Shown here: in pieces, positions 43,592-53,237 of the stretch
Numbering within the stretch: position 1 is the first letter of the stretch
Layout: each line of letters starts with the position of its first letter
NCBI GenBank assembly: GCA_004173455.1
Contig: SECL01000035.1
Location: 1 to 55,736 of the forward strand
Direction of reading: 5' to 3'
Source of the DNA: Moraxellaceae bacterium
Lineage (GTDB): Bacteria > Pseudomonadota > Gammaproteobacteria > Pseudomonadales > Moraxellaceae
DNA: 55,736 nt
Translations under genes and position numbers: made by a program
The notes under the pieces: model-generated
Databases searched by the model: none
Told to the model about the DNA's origin: nothing
What the model saw: the letters and a program-made list of their open reading frames with translations, nothing else

Positions 43592-45106
43592 TTAAAAAGA
43601 CTTATTAGACTTTTCATGCGCATCAGCAGATTCAAGTTGAGAATCGAAAACATCTTCTGCTTCAAAGGCTCTTTCTGCTTCGAATTCATCACTAAATTCA
43701 GCATCAACGGGATGGTCAAAACCATCATTTAAAATATCATCCAGTGCATCAATTGCTTCATGCTGTTGCGCTGCGGCATTTTGTTCAAAATGTTCTAAAG
43801 GTCGCTCAAGCAGGGCAGCCTGATGCGGCGCCAATACATCACGCGGTAAAAGCTGCGCCTTACCAATCAGTTGCTGAAGCTGATCCTGTGCCAGATGAAC
43901 TTGAAGCACGCTATAGCCATCGTCCAGATTGTGCTCGTGTTTGACTACATTGAGTTGGTATAACTGATTACGCAGCTTGCCAGCACTGGCGGGCAAAGTG
44001 AGTTCAAAATCATGCAGTTGTCCCATCAAGCAGGTTTGTACCGCCTGTTTGAGCAGGTTTAATCCGGCGCCAGTGTGTGCTGACACATACACCCGATCCG
44101 GCTGGTTGGGGGCGGCTTCAATCAGTCGGGGTTCATCGCCACTGGCATCAATTTTGTTATAAACACGCAGCACGGCGACATTGTTGCCAATTTCCTTGAG
44201 CACTGCTTCGACCGCTTCAATTTGTTCGTGCATTTCCGAACTGTTGGCATCAATCACATGCAGTAATAAAGACGCTTCCAGTGTTTCTTCTAGCGTGGCG
44301 CGAAATGAATCGACCAGCGCGTGGGGCAGATTGCGCACAAAACCTACGGTATCAGCCAGTACCACGGTGCCAAGGCCATCCCATTCCAAACGACGTAAGG
44401 TAGGGTCAAGTGTGGCAAACAGTTGGTTGGCGGCATACACATCGCTATTGGCCAGTTTGTTAAACAGGGTGGACTTGCCCGCGTTGGTATAACCTACCAG
44501 TGAAATGGTGGGCACATCGGCTTTTTGGCGTGCCGCACGACCCTGACTGCGGGTTTGCCGGACTTTTTCCAGCCGTTCTTTGAGCTGGCTCACCCGGATT
44601 CTTAACAAACGGCGGTCGGTTTCCAACTGGGTTTCACCCGGTCCTCGCAAGCCAATCCCGCCTTTTTGCCGTTCAAGGTGTGTCCAGCCCCGTACCAGAC
44701 GACTGGACAAATGTTCCAGCTGTGCCAGCTCGACCTGTAGTTTGCCTTCATGGGTGCGTGCGCGCTGGGCAAAAATATCCAGAATCAGGCCGGTGCGGTC
44801 AATTACGCGGCATTGCATGACCCGTTCAAGGTTGCGTTCCTGCGCGGGCGTTAAAGTATGGTCAAAAATCACCAGATCAATATCATCAGTCTGGACGCGA
44901 GCTGCAATTTCCTCAGCCTTGCCACTGCCAACAAACAGTTTAGGGTCGGGGCGCTGACGTGAACCGGTAATCAAGTCAACAATATCAGCACCGGCAGACT
45001 GAGCCAGCAGCTTGAATTCCTCGACATCCAGTTCTTCCAGCTGATAAACGCTTAGGTGAACCAGCAGTGCACGTTCACCGCCTTGATGCCGCTCAAAATA
45101 TTCCAC
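43592..45106 (-). CDS. hflX: GTPase HflX with an acidic C-terminal extension
   Basis: 504 residues if started at the GTG at 45106 (VEYFERHQGG, aligning with the E. coli start). A ribosome-splitting GTPase acting after heat shock. It has an N-terminal nucleotide-binding domain (GSGKAEEI), coiled coil, GGIGLRGPGETQLETDRR, G1 GYTNAGKST, G3 DTVGFVRNLPH and G4 NKID. After the G domain the family normally ends near residue 430. Here about 70 acidic residues follow (EHFEQNAAAQQHEAIDALDD, EFSDEFEAERAFEAEDVF). A longer reading to 45175 is possible. hfq, its usual neighbour, is not beside it. Confidence 0.92.
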   Translation of the reverse strand: MEYFERHQGGERALLVHLSVYQLEELDVEEFKLLAQSAGADIVDLITGSRQRPDPKLFVGSGKAEEIAARVQTDDIDLVIFDHTLTPAQERNLERVMQCRVIDRTGLILDIFAQRARTHEGKLQVELAQLEHLSSRLVRGWTHLERQKGGIGLRGPGETQLETDRRLLRIRVSQLKERLEKVRQTRSQGRAARQKADVPTISLVGYTNAGKSTLFNKLANSDVYAANQLFATLDPTLRRLEWDGLGTVVLADTVGFVRNLPHALVDSFRATLEETLEASLLLHVIDANSSEMHEQIEAVEAVLKEIGNNVAVLRVYNKIDASGDEPRLIEAAPNQPDRVYVSAHTGAGLNLLKQAVQTCLMGQLHDFELTLPASAGKLRNQLYQLNVVKHEHNLDDGYSVLQVHLAQDQLQQLIGKAQLLPRDVLAPHQAALLERPLEHFEQNAAAQQHEAIDALDDILNDGFDHPVDAEFSDEFEAERAFEAEDVFDSQLESADAHEKSNKSF

Positions 45107-45385
45107 GTATGAATTGACCTGTAGCAAGAAATAAGAAGCAGCTATTTTAAGCAATTTTACGGTGTGGTGCTGCATTATTTGTGTGAGTGGGACATAGCAT
45201 GACGTGCAGGTTTGTTTGACCTTGCACAGTCCTCAACCTGATTTTTTTAAAACGTGGGTAGTTGCGGTCGGTTTTCAAAAAGCCAGTTTTCCGTTCATTG
45301 TTTTAAACAGAAAATATGGCACTATAACGCTGTTATTTGTGAACAACCGTAGCCATACCGGCTGCTGCTTTTAGCCCTAAGTCAG

Positions 45386-46222
45386 GTGAAAACGTTGAGT
45401 TTATTTGCATCCCAGTTTCCTTTTTATTCGTCCAAGCAACTTCAGCAGTTCAAGGCCAAGGGTCAGTTGACGCTCAGACAGGTCAAGCATCTGGCCGCCT
45501 TACTCAAAGTCGTCAATGAGGGTTTTGGACTGGCGTTGCGTGAGGGAGCGTTTAGTCAGCCCAACCAGCCCAAGCACACGCGCATGGTGCGCTATTTTTG
45601 CCGTGGTCTGTGTAATGCACTGGATATTGAGGTGACGGTTCATGCGCCAATCCCTGTCGACCATGCCTTATGGGTGAGTAATCATGTGTCATGGCTGGAT
45701 GTGGCGGTGATTGGTTCGCAAACTCGAATTTTCTTTCTGGCCAAAGCCGAAATCCAGCATTGGCCGCTGTTTGGTCGATTAGCACAAGCGGGCGGAACGC
45801 TGTTTATCCAGCGCGGCTCAGGTGATTCTGTGGTGGTCAAGGAGCAGATTTCCGGATTTTTAAACCAGAAATTACCAATCCTGTTTTTCCCTGAAGCCAC
45901 GACCACCGATGGCCGCGCAGTCAAGCGCCTGCATGGCAAGCTGCTGGCTTCAGCGATTGCTACCCAAACCCCCATTCAACCACTGGTGCTGTGTTATGTG
46001 AATGAACAGGGGCAACTCGAGCAGGTGGTTCCGTTTGTGAACGATAACGGGTTTGTGTCGCACCTGTTTGAGGTGTTGGCACTTAAAAAAATCCGTGCGC
46101 ATTTGTTGCCACTGCCTGCCATTTCACCGCAAGGTCATGATATAGAATCGTTGACGGCTGAGTTACACCGCCAGATGAGTGAAGGACTGCTGGCCTTACA
46201 ACAGCAGGTACTTCAGCCTTAA
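45386..46222 (+). CDS. Lysophospholipid acyltransferase (PlsC-like)
   Basis: 278 residues. It likely acylates lysophosphatidate or another lysolipid with acyl-CoA or acyl-ACP. The acyltransferase motif is NHVSWLD (HX4D), followed by GTLFIQRGSGD (second block), FPEATTTDGRAVKRLHGK (third block) and IQPLVLCYVNEQGQ (fourth). It has no clear signal peptide and is probably membrane-associated. The GTG at 45386 is the start used; GTCAGGTG lies at it. This is the second acyltransferase in the window, distinct from that at 25260. The 3' end converges on the phospholipase-D-like gene. Confidence 0.88.
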   Translation: MKTLSLFASQFPFYSSKQLQQFKAKGQLTLRQVKHLAALLKVVNEGFGLALREGAFSQPNQPKHTRMVRYFCRGLCNALDIEVTVHAPIPVDHALWVSNHVSWLDVAVIGSQTRIFFLAKAEIQHWPLFGRLAQAGGTLFIQRGSGDSVVVKEQISGFLNQKLPILFFPEATTTDGRAVKRLHGKLLASAIATQTPIQPLVLCYVNEQGQLEQVVPFVNDNGFVSHLFEVLALKKIRAHLLPLPAISPQGHDIESLTAELHRQMSEGLLALQQQVLQP

Positions 46223-46277
46223 AACAGTGCATCAAAAAAGGCTTATCCAAAAAATTTTAGTTTAACTATAAAGCTGG

Positions 46278-46316
46278 GCGTAAAACCAACTGAATTGAAA
46301 CGTGATGGTTTTACGC
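46278..46316. terminator. Bidirectional hairpin between converging genes
   Basis: GCGTAAAACCA at 46278-46288 pairs perfectly with TGGTTTTACGC at 46306-46316, with a 17-base loop. It lies between the plsC-like gene and the phospholipase-D-like gene. Weak T-runs make the terminator call moderate. Confidence 0.55.
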
Positions 46317-46327
46317 GATGCAGCGGT

Positions 46328-47950
46328 TTACATATAGCCATCCAGTGGCAGGTAAGACAATACTTTTAAGCCAAAGCGCTTGATCGGGCTAATGTTGGGT
46401 TCATGAGTATATACCTTGATTCCTGTCGGGGTTTTTTCTTCCCAGATAATCTTGCCGCGCTCATTAAGGCGTACCCGATAAGCAATGTTCATGATGGAAT
46501 TGTCCAGATCCTTAGACACCTGAGTGGCCAGTGTAGGACTGTCCAGAATGACGCCAATTTCGGTGTTGAGATTGGCCGAACGTGGATCAAAATTAAAAGA
46601 ACCAATAAAAGCCTGTTGATTGTCAAATGTCATCATTTTGGCGTGTAGGCTGGCATCACTACTGTCCCCGATATTCAGGCCTTTTTTGTCTGCGCCATCA
46701 TCTGCCAATGCACTAATATGGTTTTTCTTGCTTTTACGGCCTTTGACATTGCGTGACTGTGGTAAAAACTCATACAGTTCGATGCCATTTTCCAGCAGTT
46801 CCTTGCGGCGCTTGGCATAAAAAGCATGCACCACACCCACATCATTGGCAGCATAGGAGTTGGTCAGTACCCGCACCCGTACCCCTTGGCGTTTCATGCT
46901 AATCAGTGATTCAGTGCCGGTATCGGCGGGCACAAAATAGGCAGAAATAATATCCAGTTGCTTTTGAGGTTTGCCGACCAGATTCTGTAGCTGAAAGGTC
47001 AGGTGTTCACTGCGCTTGGCATCCTTGTTAATTTTTTCGGGTGAATCCTGTACCAGATGCGCCGGCACCCATTGCATTTTTTCATTGCCAGACAGCCAAT
47101 TGTCAAAGTCAGCCTGCTCACGAGTTAGGTCTAGGTAATTTTGCGCCGTGCTGGTGGCTTTATAGTGTGCGAGCTGAAAACGTAGCTGGTTGAGGGTGAG
47201 CTGGTGATCTGAGGCCTTGATCATCTGGGCAGCCGGATACGCCATGGGATAGTTCCAATAGTCATCAAATGACTTGGCCACTTCTGGTACGATCTGTCCA
47301 ACCATCATGACGTCAACATCGGAAAACTGAAAACTCTCACCTGCATCAAAGTACTGGTTGCTAATGTTGCGTCCACCAATCAGCGCGACCTGACTATCGG
47401 CAATAAAGGTTTTGTTATGCATACGATGATTATTGCGGCTAAAATCCAGCAGATAATTCAGCATACGCCACTTGCGATATACAAATGGATTAAACAGCCG
47501 CACTTCTACATTGGGGTGCTGATCCAGTGCCAGTAGGCTGGCATCCAGATCGCCAGTATTGTTGTCATCGAGCAACAGGCGAACCTTGACCCCACGGTCA
47601 GCCGCCCGCAACAAGCCTTCTAGTGCCAAGGCACCCACTTTGTCGTTGTGCCAGATGTAATATTGCAAATCCAGACTTTTCTGGGCTTTTTCAATCAGCA
47701 TCAGGCGCGCAGCAATGGCATCAATGGGATCAATCAGCAAATGATAGCCAGTTAACCCCTGATGGGCGGCCTTGCGTGCTTCGAATAGTTCCCCTAGCCG
47801 GGTGTCGCCAGTATCAGAAATGTAATAGCTGGGCTTGACCGGCATTCGTTCTGGCAGGCTAGAACAGGCATACAGCACAAAACCTAGACAAAAAATGAGC
47901 GCAAGCTTCAGCCACTGGGGGAGAAAGCCTGAAGTCGTCTGACGCTCCAT
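46328..47950 (-). CDS. Phospholipase D/cardiolipin synthase-like lipoprotein
   Basis: 540 residues with two PLD catalytic motifs: HNKTFIADSQVALIGGRN and HAKMMTFDNQQAFIGSFNFD (HxKx4D in each). The domain order fits cardiolipin synthase C. An N-terminal hydrophobic helix ends LYACSSLPER, giving a lipobox Cys, so it is probably an inner- or outer-membrane lipoprotein facing the periplasm. The ATG at 47950 is preferred, with AGGATA upstream; a TTG at 47971 is an alternative. It could synthesise cardiolipin from phosphatidylglycerol or act as a phospholipase; the sequence alone does not settle this. Confidence 0.85.
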   Translation of the reverse strand: MERQTTSGFLPQWLKLALIFCLGFVLYACSSLPERMPVKPSYYISDTGDTRLGELFEARKAAHQGLTGYHLLIDPIDAIAARLMLIEKAQKSLDLQYYIWHNDKVGALALEGLLRAADRGVKVRLLLDDNNTGDLDASLLALDQHPNVEVRLFNPFVYRKWRMLNYLLDFSRNNHRMHNKTFIADSQVALIGGRNISNQYFDAGESFQFSDVDVMMVGQIVPEVAKSFDDYWNYPMAYPAAQMIKASDHQLTLNQLRFQLAHYKATSTAQNYLDLTREQADFDNWLSGNEKMQWVPAHLVQDSPEKINKDAKRSEHLTFQLQNLVGKPQKQLDIISAYFVPADTGTESLISMKRQGVRVRVLTNSYAANDVGVVHAFYAKRRKELLENGIELYEFLPQSRNVKGRKSKKNHISALADDGADKKGLNIGDSSDASLHAKMMTFDNQQAFIGSFNFDPRSANLNTEIGVILDSPTLATQVSKDLDNSIMNIAYRVRLNERGKIIWEEKTPTGIKVYTHEPNISPIKRFGLKVLSYLPLDGYM

Positions 47951-48212
47951 GCGAAGTATCCTATTGTTCAAGAAAATAATGAGTTAATTGCCAGAAACCA
48001 AGCGCACACAATCATTTAACTGGTTGCGAAATACTTACATAGTATAAGTACTGCTGGACTAAAATAAATGAATAAATGTGTCCTCATAGCATAGAAATAA
48101 ATAATGCCTGATTCAATGAGATTTGTGTGCAACCGGATGGTCACACACTGAATGGCAACCTCTAATGGCAACACAGTCTCAGGCTTTAGGCGCCTAAGTT
48201 TTTGGAGAAATA

Positions 48213-49223
48213 ATGACCGATCCTGCTTCAGTACAGATGATTTTTAATGGCATATTTTTGCTGCTGGCACTTTATGCTGTAATCCGTGCAATGCATGGTT
48301 GCCGTCACTCTCTGACAGTTTCGCCATTTAAGACTTTTATTTTGCTGTTTGTCTATTACGGCCTGTATCTGACCTTACCGTTTTTTTCATGGACACTGTG
48401 GCAGTGGTCGATTGGCTTGCAGGATGCATGGCAGGCAGTGCCTATGTTGTTGTTGTCACTGTTTTTAATTTATGCACGTTTTATCGAACCACAGTTGTTG
48501 GTGGTACGCCGTTTGCCAGTGCGCCTGCATGATTCGCCACCCTTACAGGATCCGTTACGGGTAGCAGTGTTGGCGGACTTGCATATTGGCCTGTTTTCAG
48601 GCCGCCGCCGCCAGCTTAAGCGCATTGTCAATCTAGTGAATCTGGAGCAGCCGGACTTTATTGTGATTTCTGGGGATTGGACCTATGAACCTAGTGAGCA
48701 TCTGATGGAGGATCTAAAAGTCCTGTCAGGTTTTAATGCGCCAGCGTATTCAGTGCCGGGTAACCATGATGAACAGATTCCCGGCCCGCCTATTCAACAG
48801 GTGCTCAAGGAAGGACTAGAGGCGGCCAATATTATTCCCATTGAAGGCAAAATTATTGAAATGGATGAAATTCGCCTGATTGGCGTAGGGGATCTTTGGG
48901 CAGGCAAAGCCGATATGCAGCCCATGCCGGAATTACCACAGGATAAGCCGTGGGTTATTGTGGCGCATAATCCCGATACCGTAGCGCAGGTGCCAGACTT
49001 GCCCTATCGTCCGCTCATGCTGTCCGGTCATACGCATGGTGGCCAACTAGAACTGCCTTGGCTAACGGATTATGTGCTTAGCCGAGTATCCTTGCTGGGA
49101 TTTAAAAAAGGCTTATATCAGGTAAAAAATGCACAGGTTTATGTGACGGTTGGCACTGGACTGGTAGGTTTGCCACTGCGTTTTAGGACACCGCCTACGA
49201 TTGATATTCTTCATTTGCATTAG
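48213..49223 (+). CDS. Membrane metallophosphoesterase
   Basis: 336 residues. Three hydrophobic helices near the N-terminus (residues 8-25, 40-60, 70-95) anchor a calcineurin-like phosphoesterase: DLHIGLFSGRR, ISGDWTYE, VPGNHDEQIPG, VIVAHNPD and SGHTHGGQLELP. It is of the YkuE/YaeI type, which cleaves phosphodiester bonds in lipids or UDP-sugars; the substrate is uncertain. GGAGA precedes the start. A terminator follows. Confidence 0.85.
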   Translation: MTDPASVQMIFNGIFLLLALYAVIRAMHGCRHSLTVSPFKTFILLFVYYGLYLTLPFFSWTLWQWSIGLQDAWQAVPMLLLSLFLIYARFIEPQLLVVRRLPVRLHDSPPLQDPLRVAVLADLHIGLFSGRRRQLKRIVNLVNLEQPDFIVISGDWTYEPSEHLMEDLKVLSGFNAPAYSVPGNHDEQIPGPPIQQVLKEGLEAANIIPIEGKIIEMDEIRLIGVGDLWAGKADMQPMPELPQDKPWVIVAHNPDTVAQVPDLPYRPLMLSGHTHGGQLELPWLTDYVLSRVSLLGFKKGLYQVKNAQVYVTVGTGLVGLPLRFRTPPTIDILHLH

Positions 49224-49250
49224 ACCACTTTGGTAAGGGCAAAGAAAAGT

Positions 49251-49276
49251 AAATCAGGTCGTCAAACTCCTGATTT
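49251..49276. terminator. Terminator between metallophosphoesterase and diguanylate cyclase
   Basis: AAATCAGG and CCTGATTT form an 8-bp stem with a 10-base loop. T- and A-flanks suit both converging genes. Confidence 0.6.
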
Positions 49277-49297
49277 TTAAGCTAATGCTTAAGCATG

Positions 49298-50776
49298 CTA
49301 TTCGCTTTGATAAATCACCTGATTGCGTCCTGCCGCCTTGGCTTGATACAGTGCCTGATCCGCATCCGACACCAATTGGTTAGGCGTTTTTTGATGGTTA
49401 AACTGCGCCACACCGATACTAATAGTGACTGGACGCGCTTCCCAAGGATAATTTGCCACTTCTTCACGAATGCGATGGGCAATGGGCAAGGCATCATTGA
49501 GCGGCGTATCGGGCAAAATAATCACAAATTCTTCGCCGCCATAACGACAGGCCAGATCGGTAGTGCGCACAGTTTGCTGCAAAATAGCTCCAACTTGCGC
49601 CAGTACGTGATCACCAGTCTGATGGCCAAAATCATCGTTAAAGCGTTTAAAGTGATCCACGTCTAGCAGCATCACGGCTAAAGGATGCTCGTAGCGGGTA
49701 GCACGCTGCCATTCCATTTGTAGGCGCTGTTCAAACGCACGGCGATTGGCAAGGCCGGTCAGACTGTCAGTGAGACTTAGGGCTTCCAGCTCTACTGTAA
49801 GCTGTTTCAATTCCTGCGTGCGCCGTTCTACTTTTTTCTCAAGGTTAATATTATTGAGTTCCAGTGCATGCTGGGCGCGTTGGCGTAGCAGTTCTTGGCC
49901 ATGCTGGGCGCGTGCCTGCCAGATGATCAGGCAGCAGGACAAAAATAGCGTCAGGAAAATCAGCATGGAAACTTCAAACTGGTTGTTATACCAGTGCATC
50001 AGATTACCCTGACGGCACAGCCAGCCGATAGTAATAAACACCAGAATCAGTGTGGGAAGCAACCAGCGCACCATTTTGCTGCCCAGCGTTTGCCCCACAA
50101 ACAGCCGCATAAAGCCTCGTTCGGCATGAATAAACAACAGCGCCACACTAAGCTCAATAAAGGCAATAGCAGACAGCGGCGATAGTGGGACATAAAAACC
50201 AAAGCGGTATAGTTCGCGCACGCCATAGGCATAGCCAATCAATACCATGATTGAGGTTAAAATCACCGGAATAATAATAATGCGCGCCAGATTTAAAATA
50301 TGGTAATTACGGAAGGTCAGCAGAAAAATACTAAGGCCATTTAAAATAAAATTAATGGCTGACAGCGGGGACATGCGGTTTGAAAATAGCTGATTATCGG
50401 CATTATTCTGAATTAAATGATTTTGCACCAATATGGAATCAACTGCGCTTAAATCAATGCCTGTGAGATATTGATATGCAGTGAGCAGCCCAAGACTAAT
50501 CAGGCTGAGCGACACGATACGCTGTACCAGTGTGGTCATGCGGCGGCGGGTCAAAAATAGCAATAAAGCAATACTGGCCAGAATAAAACATAAAGCCGAA
50601 TTGGCTTTCATGGAAATTCCGGACGGAAACAGCCAAGTCAGTAGGCGACTTTCAAACAGCCAGCCAAACAGCACAATGATTGAAGGCAAACAAATCAGCA
50701 ATGCAGCAATTTTTAAAAGAAAAACGCGTTCTTCAATATAATGGGAGTTGGCCTGCTGATAGGAAGGTTTAATCAA
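49298..50776 (-). CDS. Membrane diguanylate cyclase
   Basis: 492 residues. About seven to eight membrane helices in the first 290 residues make a sensory part. A coiled coil follows (about 295-330, ELNNINLEKKVERRTQELKQ), then a GGDEF domain. The catalytic motif is GGEEF at 413-417, with RTTD at 404-407 as inhibitory I-site, so it should make cyclic di-GMP with product feedback. GLANRRAFEQRLQMEWQRA and LDVDHFKRFNDDFGHQTGD are typical. The signal sensed is unknown. Confidence 0.92.
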   Translation of the reverse strand: MIKPSYQQANSHYIEERVFLLKIAALLICLPSIIVLFGWLFESRLLTWLFPSGISMKANSALCFILASIALLLFLTRRRMTTLVQRIVSLSLISLGLLTAYQYLTGIDLSAVDSILVQNHLIQNNADNQLFSNRMSPLSAINFILNGLSIFLLTFRNYHILNLARIIIIPVILTSIMVLIGYAYGVRELYRFGFYVPLSPLSAIAFIELSVALLFIHAERGFMRLFVGQTLGSKMVRWLLPTLILVFITIGWLCRQGNLMHWYNNQFEVSMLIFLTLFLSCCLIIWQARAQHGQELLRQRAQHALELNNINLEKKVERRTQELKQLTVELEALSLTDSLTGLANRRAFEQRLQMEWQRATRYEHPLAVMLLDVDHFKRFNDDFGHQTGDHVLAQVGAILQQTVRTTDLACRYGGEEFVIILPDTPLNDALPIAHRIREEVANYPWEARPVTISIGVAQFNHQKTPNQLVSDADQALYQAKAAGRNQVIYQSE

Positions 50777-50935
50777 TATTCCTCATCCCATAATCTGCAA
50801 TCATTCATAAGTGACTAGCATCAAAATACAAGCAACTTGGTGTGATTAAGCCCAAATCAATTCAACCTGTTGTTAATTTGAGCTTAACTGAGTTTATTTC
50901 AATCTACATGAAAAAACCGACGATTAGCGAAACAT

Positions 50936-52237
50936 TTAGCTGTTCAATTGCTGGTTTTTGGTTTCATGCGTCACCAGCACTGCCACCAAGGTAATGAGCG
51001 CGGCGGCAGCCAGATAATACCCAACTGCCCCAAGGCCATAGTGTTTGCCCAGCCAAGTGGCAATAGAAGGTGCCAGTGAAGCCCCAAAAATGCCAGCCAG
51101 ATTAAAGGCCAGTGATGCACCGGTATAGCGTACATTGGTAGGGAACAATTCCGATAACACGGTTCCGAGCGGACCATAAGTGAAGCCCATCAAGGCTAAG
51201 CCAATACACAGAAATGCCAGCACACCCACATCGGTGCCACTACTGAGCAGCGGTGCCATCAACAGCCCAAAGACTGCAATAGCCAGTGAGATCACGCTTA
51301 ACGTGATTTTACGGCCATAGCGGTCGGCCAGTAAGGCAGAAATTGGAATACTCATGGCAAAAAATAAAATGGCAACCAGTTGCAGTAACAGAAAATGCTC
51401 GCGGCTATAGCCTAGAGTGGTGGTGCCCCAGCTTAGCGCAAATACCGTGACCAGATAAAACAGCACAAAAGTGGCCAGCGCAATACACGTGCCTAAAAAC
51501 AGCATTTTGCCATGCTGTTTAAACACGGTAAGCATGGGCACCTTGACCTGTTCATGCTTGTCCAGCGTGGCTTGAAATACCGGCGTCTCATGGATTTTTA
51601 GGCGTACAAACAAACCCACCAGCACCAGCACACTGCTGGCCAGAAAAGGCACTCGCCAACCCCAGGCAAACAAGTCTGCCTCGCTGAGAAATTCACCCAG
51701 TAGCAAAAAAGCGCCACTGGCCATTAAAAATCCAAGCGGAGCACCCAGTTGTGGAAACATGCCATACCATGCCCGTTTGCCGGGTGGCGCATTTTCGGTG
51801 GCCAGCAATACCGCACCGCCCCATTCACCGCCCAAACCTAGTCCTTGCCCGAAGCGGCAAAGCGCCAGCAACACCGGAGCCAGCATCCCGGCTTGGGCAT
51901 AACTGGGCAATAAACCAATGGCTACTGTGGAAATACCCATGGTGAGCAGGGCAGCAACTAGCGTGGCTTTACGGCCAATCCGATCACCAAAATGGCCAAA
52001 TAAGGCCGAGCCAACCGGACGGGCAAAAAATGCCAGTGCAAAAGTCATAAAAGACTGTAAACGGGCTAAATCAGGATCACTGCCCGGAAAAAACAAAATT
52101 GGAAATACCAGCACTGCCGCTGTGGCATAAATATAAAAATCAAAAAACTCAATCGTGGTGCCAATCAGGCTGGCAAACAGCACCGTTGCTTTTGAGTTGG
52201 TTTTGGCAGGCGCTGCCACAGCAACATTACGCATCAT
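50936..52237 (-). CDS. MHS-family MFS transporter
   Basis: 433 residues, twelve helices. The metabolite:H+ symporter pattern is clear: IGTTIEFFDFYIYATAAVLVFP, then FFARPVGSALFGHFGDRIGRK, RFGQGLGLGGEWGGAVLLA, RAWYGMFPQLGAPLGFLMA, LADRYGRK. Relatives carry shikimate, citrate or betaine; the solute is not readable here. It is single and has no catabolic neighbours to suggest one. Confidence 0.9.
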   Translation of the reverse strand: MMRNVAVAAPAKTNSKATVLFASLIGTTIEFFDFYIYATAAVLVFPILFFPGSDPDLARLQSFMTFALAFFARPVGSALFGHFGDRIGRKATLVAALLTMGISTVAIGLLPSYAQAGMLAPVLLALCRFGQGLGLGGEWGGAVLLATENAPPGKRAWYGMFPQLGAPLGFLMASGAFLLLGEFLSEADLFAWGWRVPFLASSVLVLVGLFVRLKIHETPVFQATLDKHEQVKVPMLTVFKQHGKMLFLGTCIALATFVLFYLVTVFALSWGTTTLGYSREHFLLLQLVAILFFAMSIPISALLADRYGRKITLSVISLAIAVFGLLMAPLLSSGTDVGVLAFLCIGLALMGFTYGPLGTVLSELFPTNVRYTGASLAFNLAGIFGASLAPSIATWLGKHYGLGAVGYYLAAAALITLVAVLVTHETKNQQLNS

Positions 52238-52473
52238 CTATCCCGGTTGTGCAAAAAAATAATTTTAAATCCAGAAAAATCATCAAAACTGATCGAGCTG
52301 AATAAAAAAGATACAGCTTATCAAGCGGCTCATAGTGCCACTAGCCGGATGAGGATGCCAGTGCTACGGCGCGGTTTTTTTAGCCTATTTTTTTAAAGTG
52401 GTTAAACTGACAGGGTTTTTAAGGTGATTAATCTTGCTAAAGATTGCGGGAAAATGGCTCATTGGTGGTTGTG

Positions 52474-53124
52474 TTAAGGCAACACATAAGCATAAATCGC
52501 CCAGCAATGACAGGCCGCACCCGCCAGCACAAATAAATGCCAGATGGCATGGGTATAAGGATATTTTTTGGCCGCATAGAAAATAGTACCCACGGTATAA
52601 CTTACCCCGCCAGCTACCAGCCAGAAAAACCCGGCTGCGGGTAAGGCATGATAAATATCTGGCAGTACAAACAGCGCTAGCCAGCCCATCACCAAATAGG
52701 CAGTGAGGGAAACTTTGGGAAAACGATGAATAAAAAACAGCTTAAACACAATGCCCAGCGCAGCCATGCTCCACAGAATCCATAGCAGCAGCTCCGCCTT
52801 AAATCCATCAAGACTGATCATTAAAAATGGAGTATAAGTGCCCGCAATCAGCAAATAAATCGCACTATGATCCAGTTGTTTTAAAAACGTGCGTGCCTTG
52901 GGCGATTGAATGCCGTGATACAGGGTAGAGGCCAGAAAAAGCACAATCATACTGATACTGTAAATGAGCACTCCGGCACTTTGGGCACTGGTCAGGGAAC
53001 CCAAACCTTTTTTTAGTAGGAAAAACCCAGCAACCAGCGCAAATAAAGCGCCTAGCGCATGGGTCAGGGTATTTAGTTGTTCTTCGTGACGCTGATAAGG
53101 CATGAGAGGACTGGGTAAATTCAT
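52474..53124 (-). CDS. TrhA/hemolysin III family protein
   Basis: 216 residues from ATG 53122-53124 (MNLPSPLMPYQRHEEQ). Seven helices with the PAQR-like signature: EEQLNTLTHALGA, then STLYHGIQSPKARTFLKQLDHSAIYLLIAGTYTPF, YPYTHAIWHLFVLAGAACHCWAIY. The conserved His and Asp cluster (SxxxH, DHSAI, HxxxH) fits a metal-dependent membrane hydrolase. In E. coli TrhA (YqfA) influences membrane energetics. An alternative start exists 33 bases upstream. Despite the name, haemolytic activity is not implied. Confidence 0.88.
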   Translation of the reverse strand: MNLPSPLMPYQRHEEQLNTLTHALGALFALVAGFFLLKKGLGSLTSAQSAGVLIYSISMIVLFLASTLYHGIQSPKARTFLKQLDHSAIYLLIAGTYTPFLMISLDGFKAELLLWILWSMAALGIVFKLFFIHRFPKVSLTAYLVMGWLALFVLPDIYHALPAAGFFWLVAGGVSYTVGTIFYAAKKYPYTHAIWHLFVLAGAACHCWAIYAYVLP

Positions 53125-53237
53125 AATACTGCAAACCTGTTTTGGCCACATTAACATAAATTTCAGGGCATTTTTAGCATGCAGGAGTGGGATGTTTTAT
53201 CATAGTGCTTTTCGTGATTGTAAAGCTGAGTATTGCT

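Noticed and set aside
52330-52400. A GC-rich stem followed by T-runs upstream of the MHS gene
   Set aside because: Only a weak 4-bp GCCG/CGGC stem with a long loop could be drawn; not strong enough to call a terminator.
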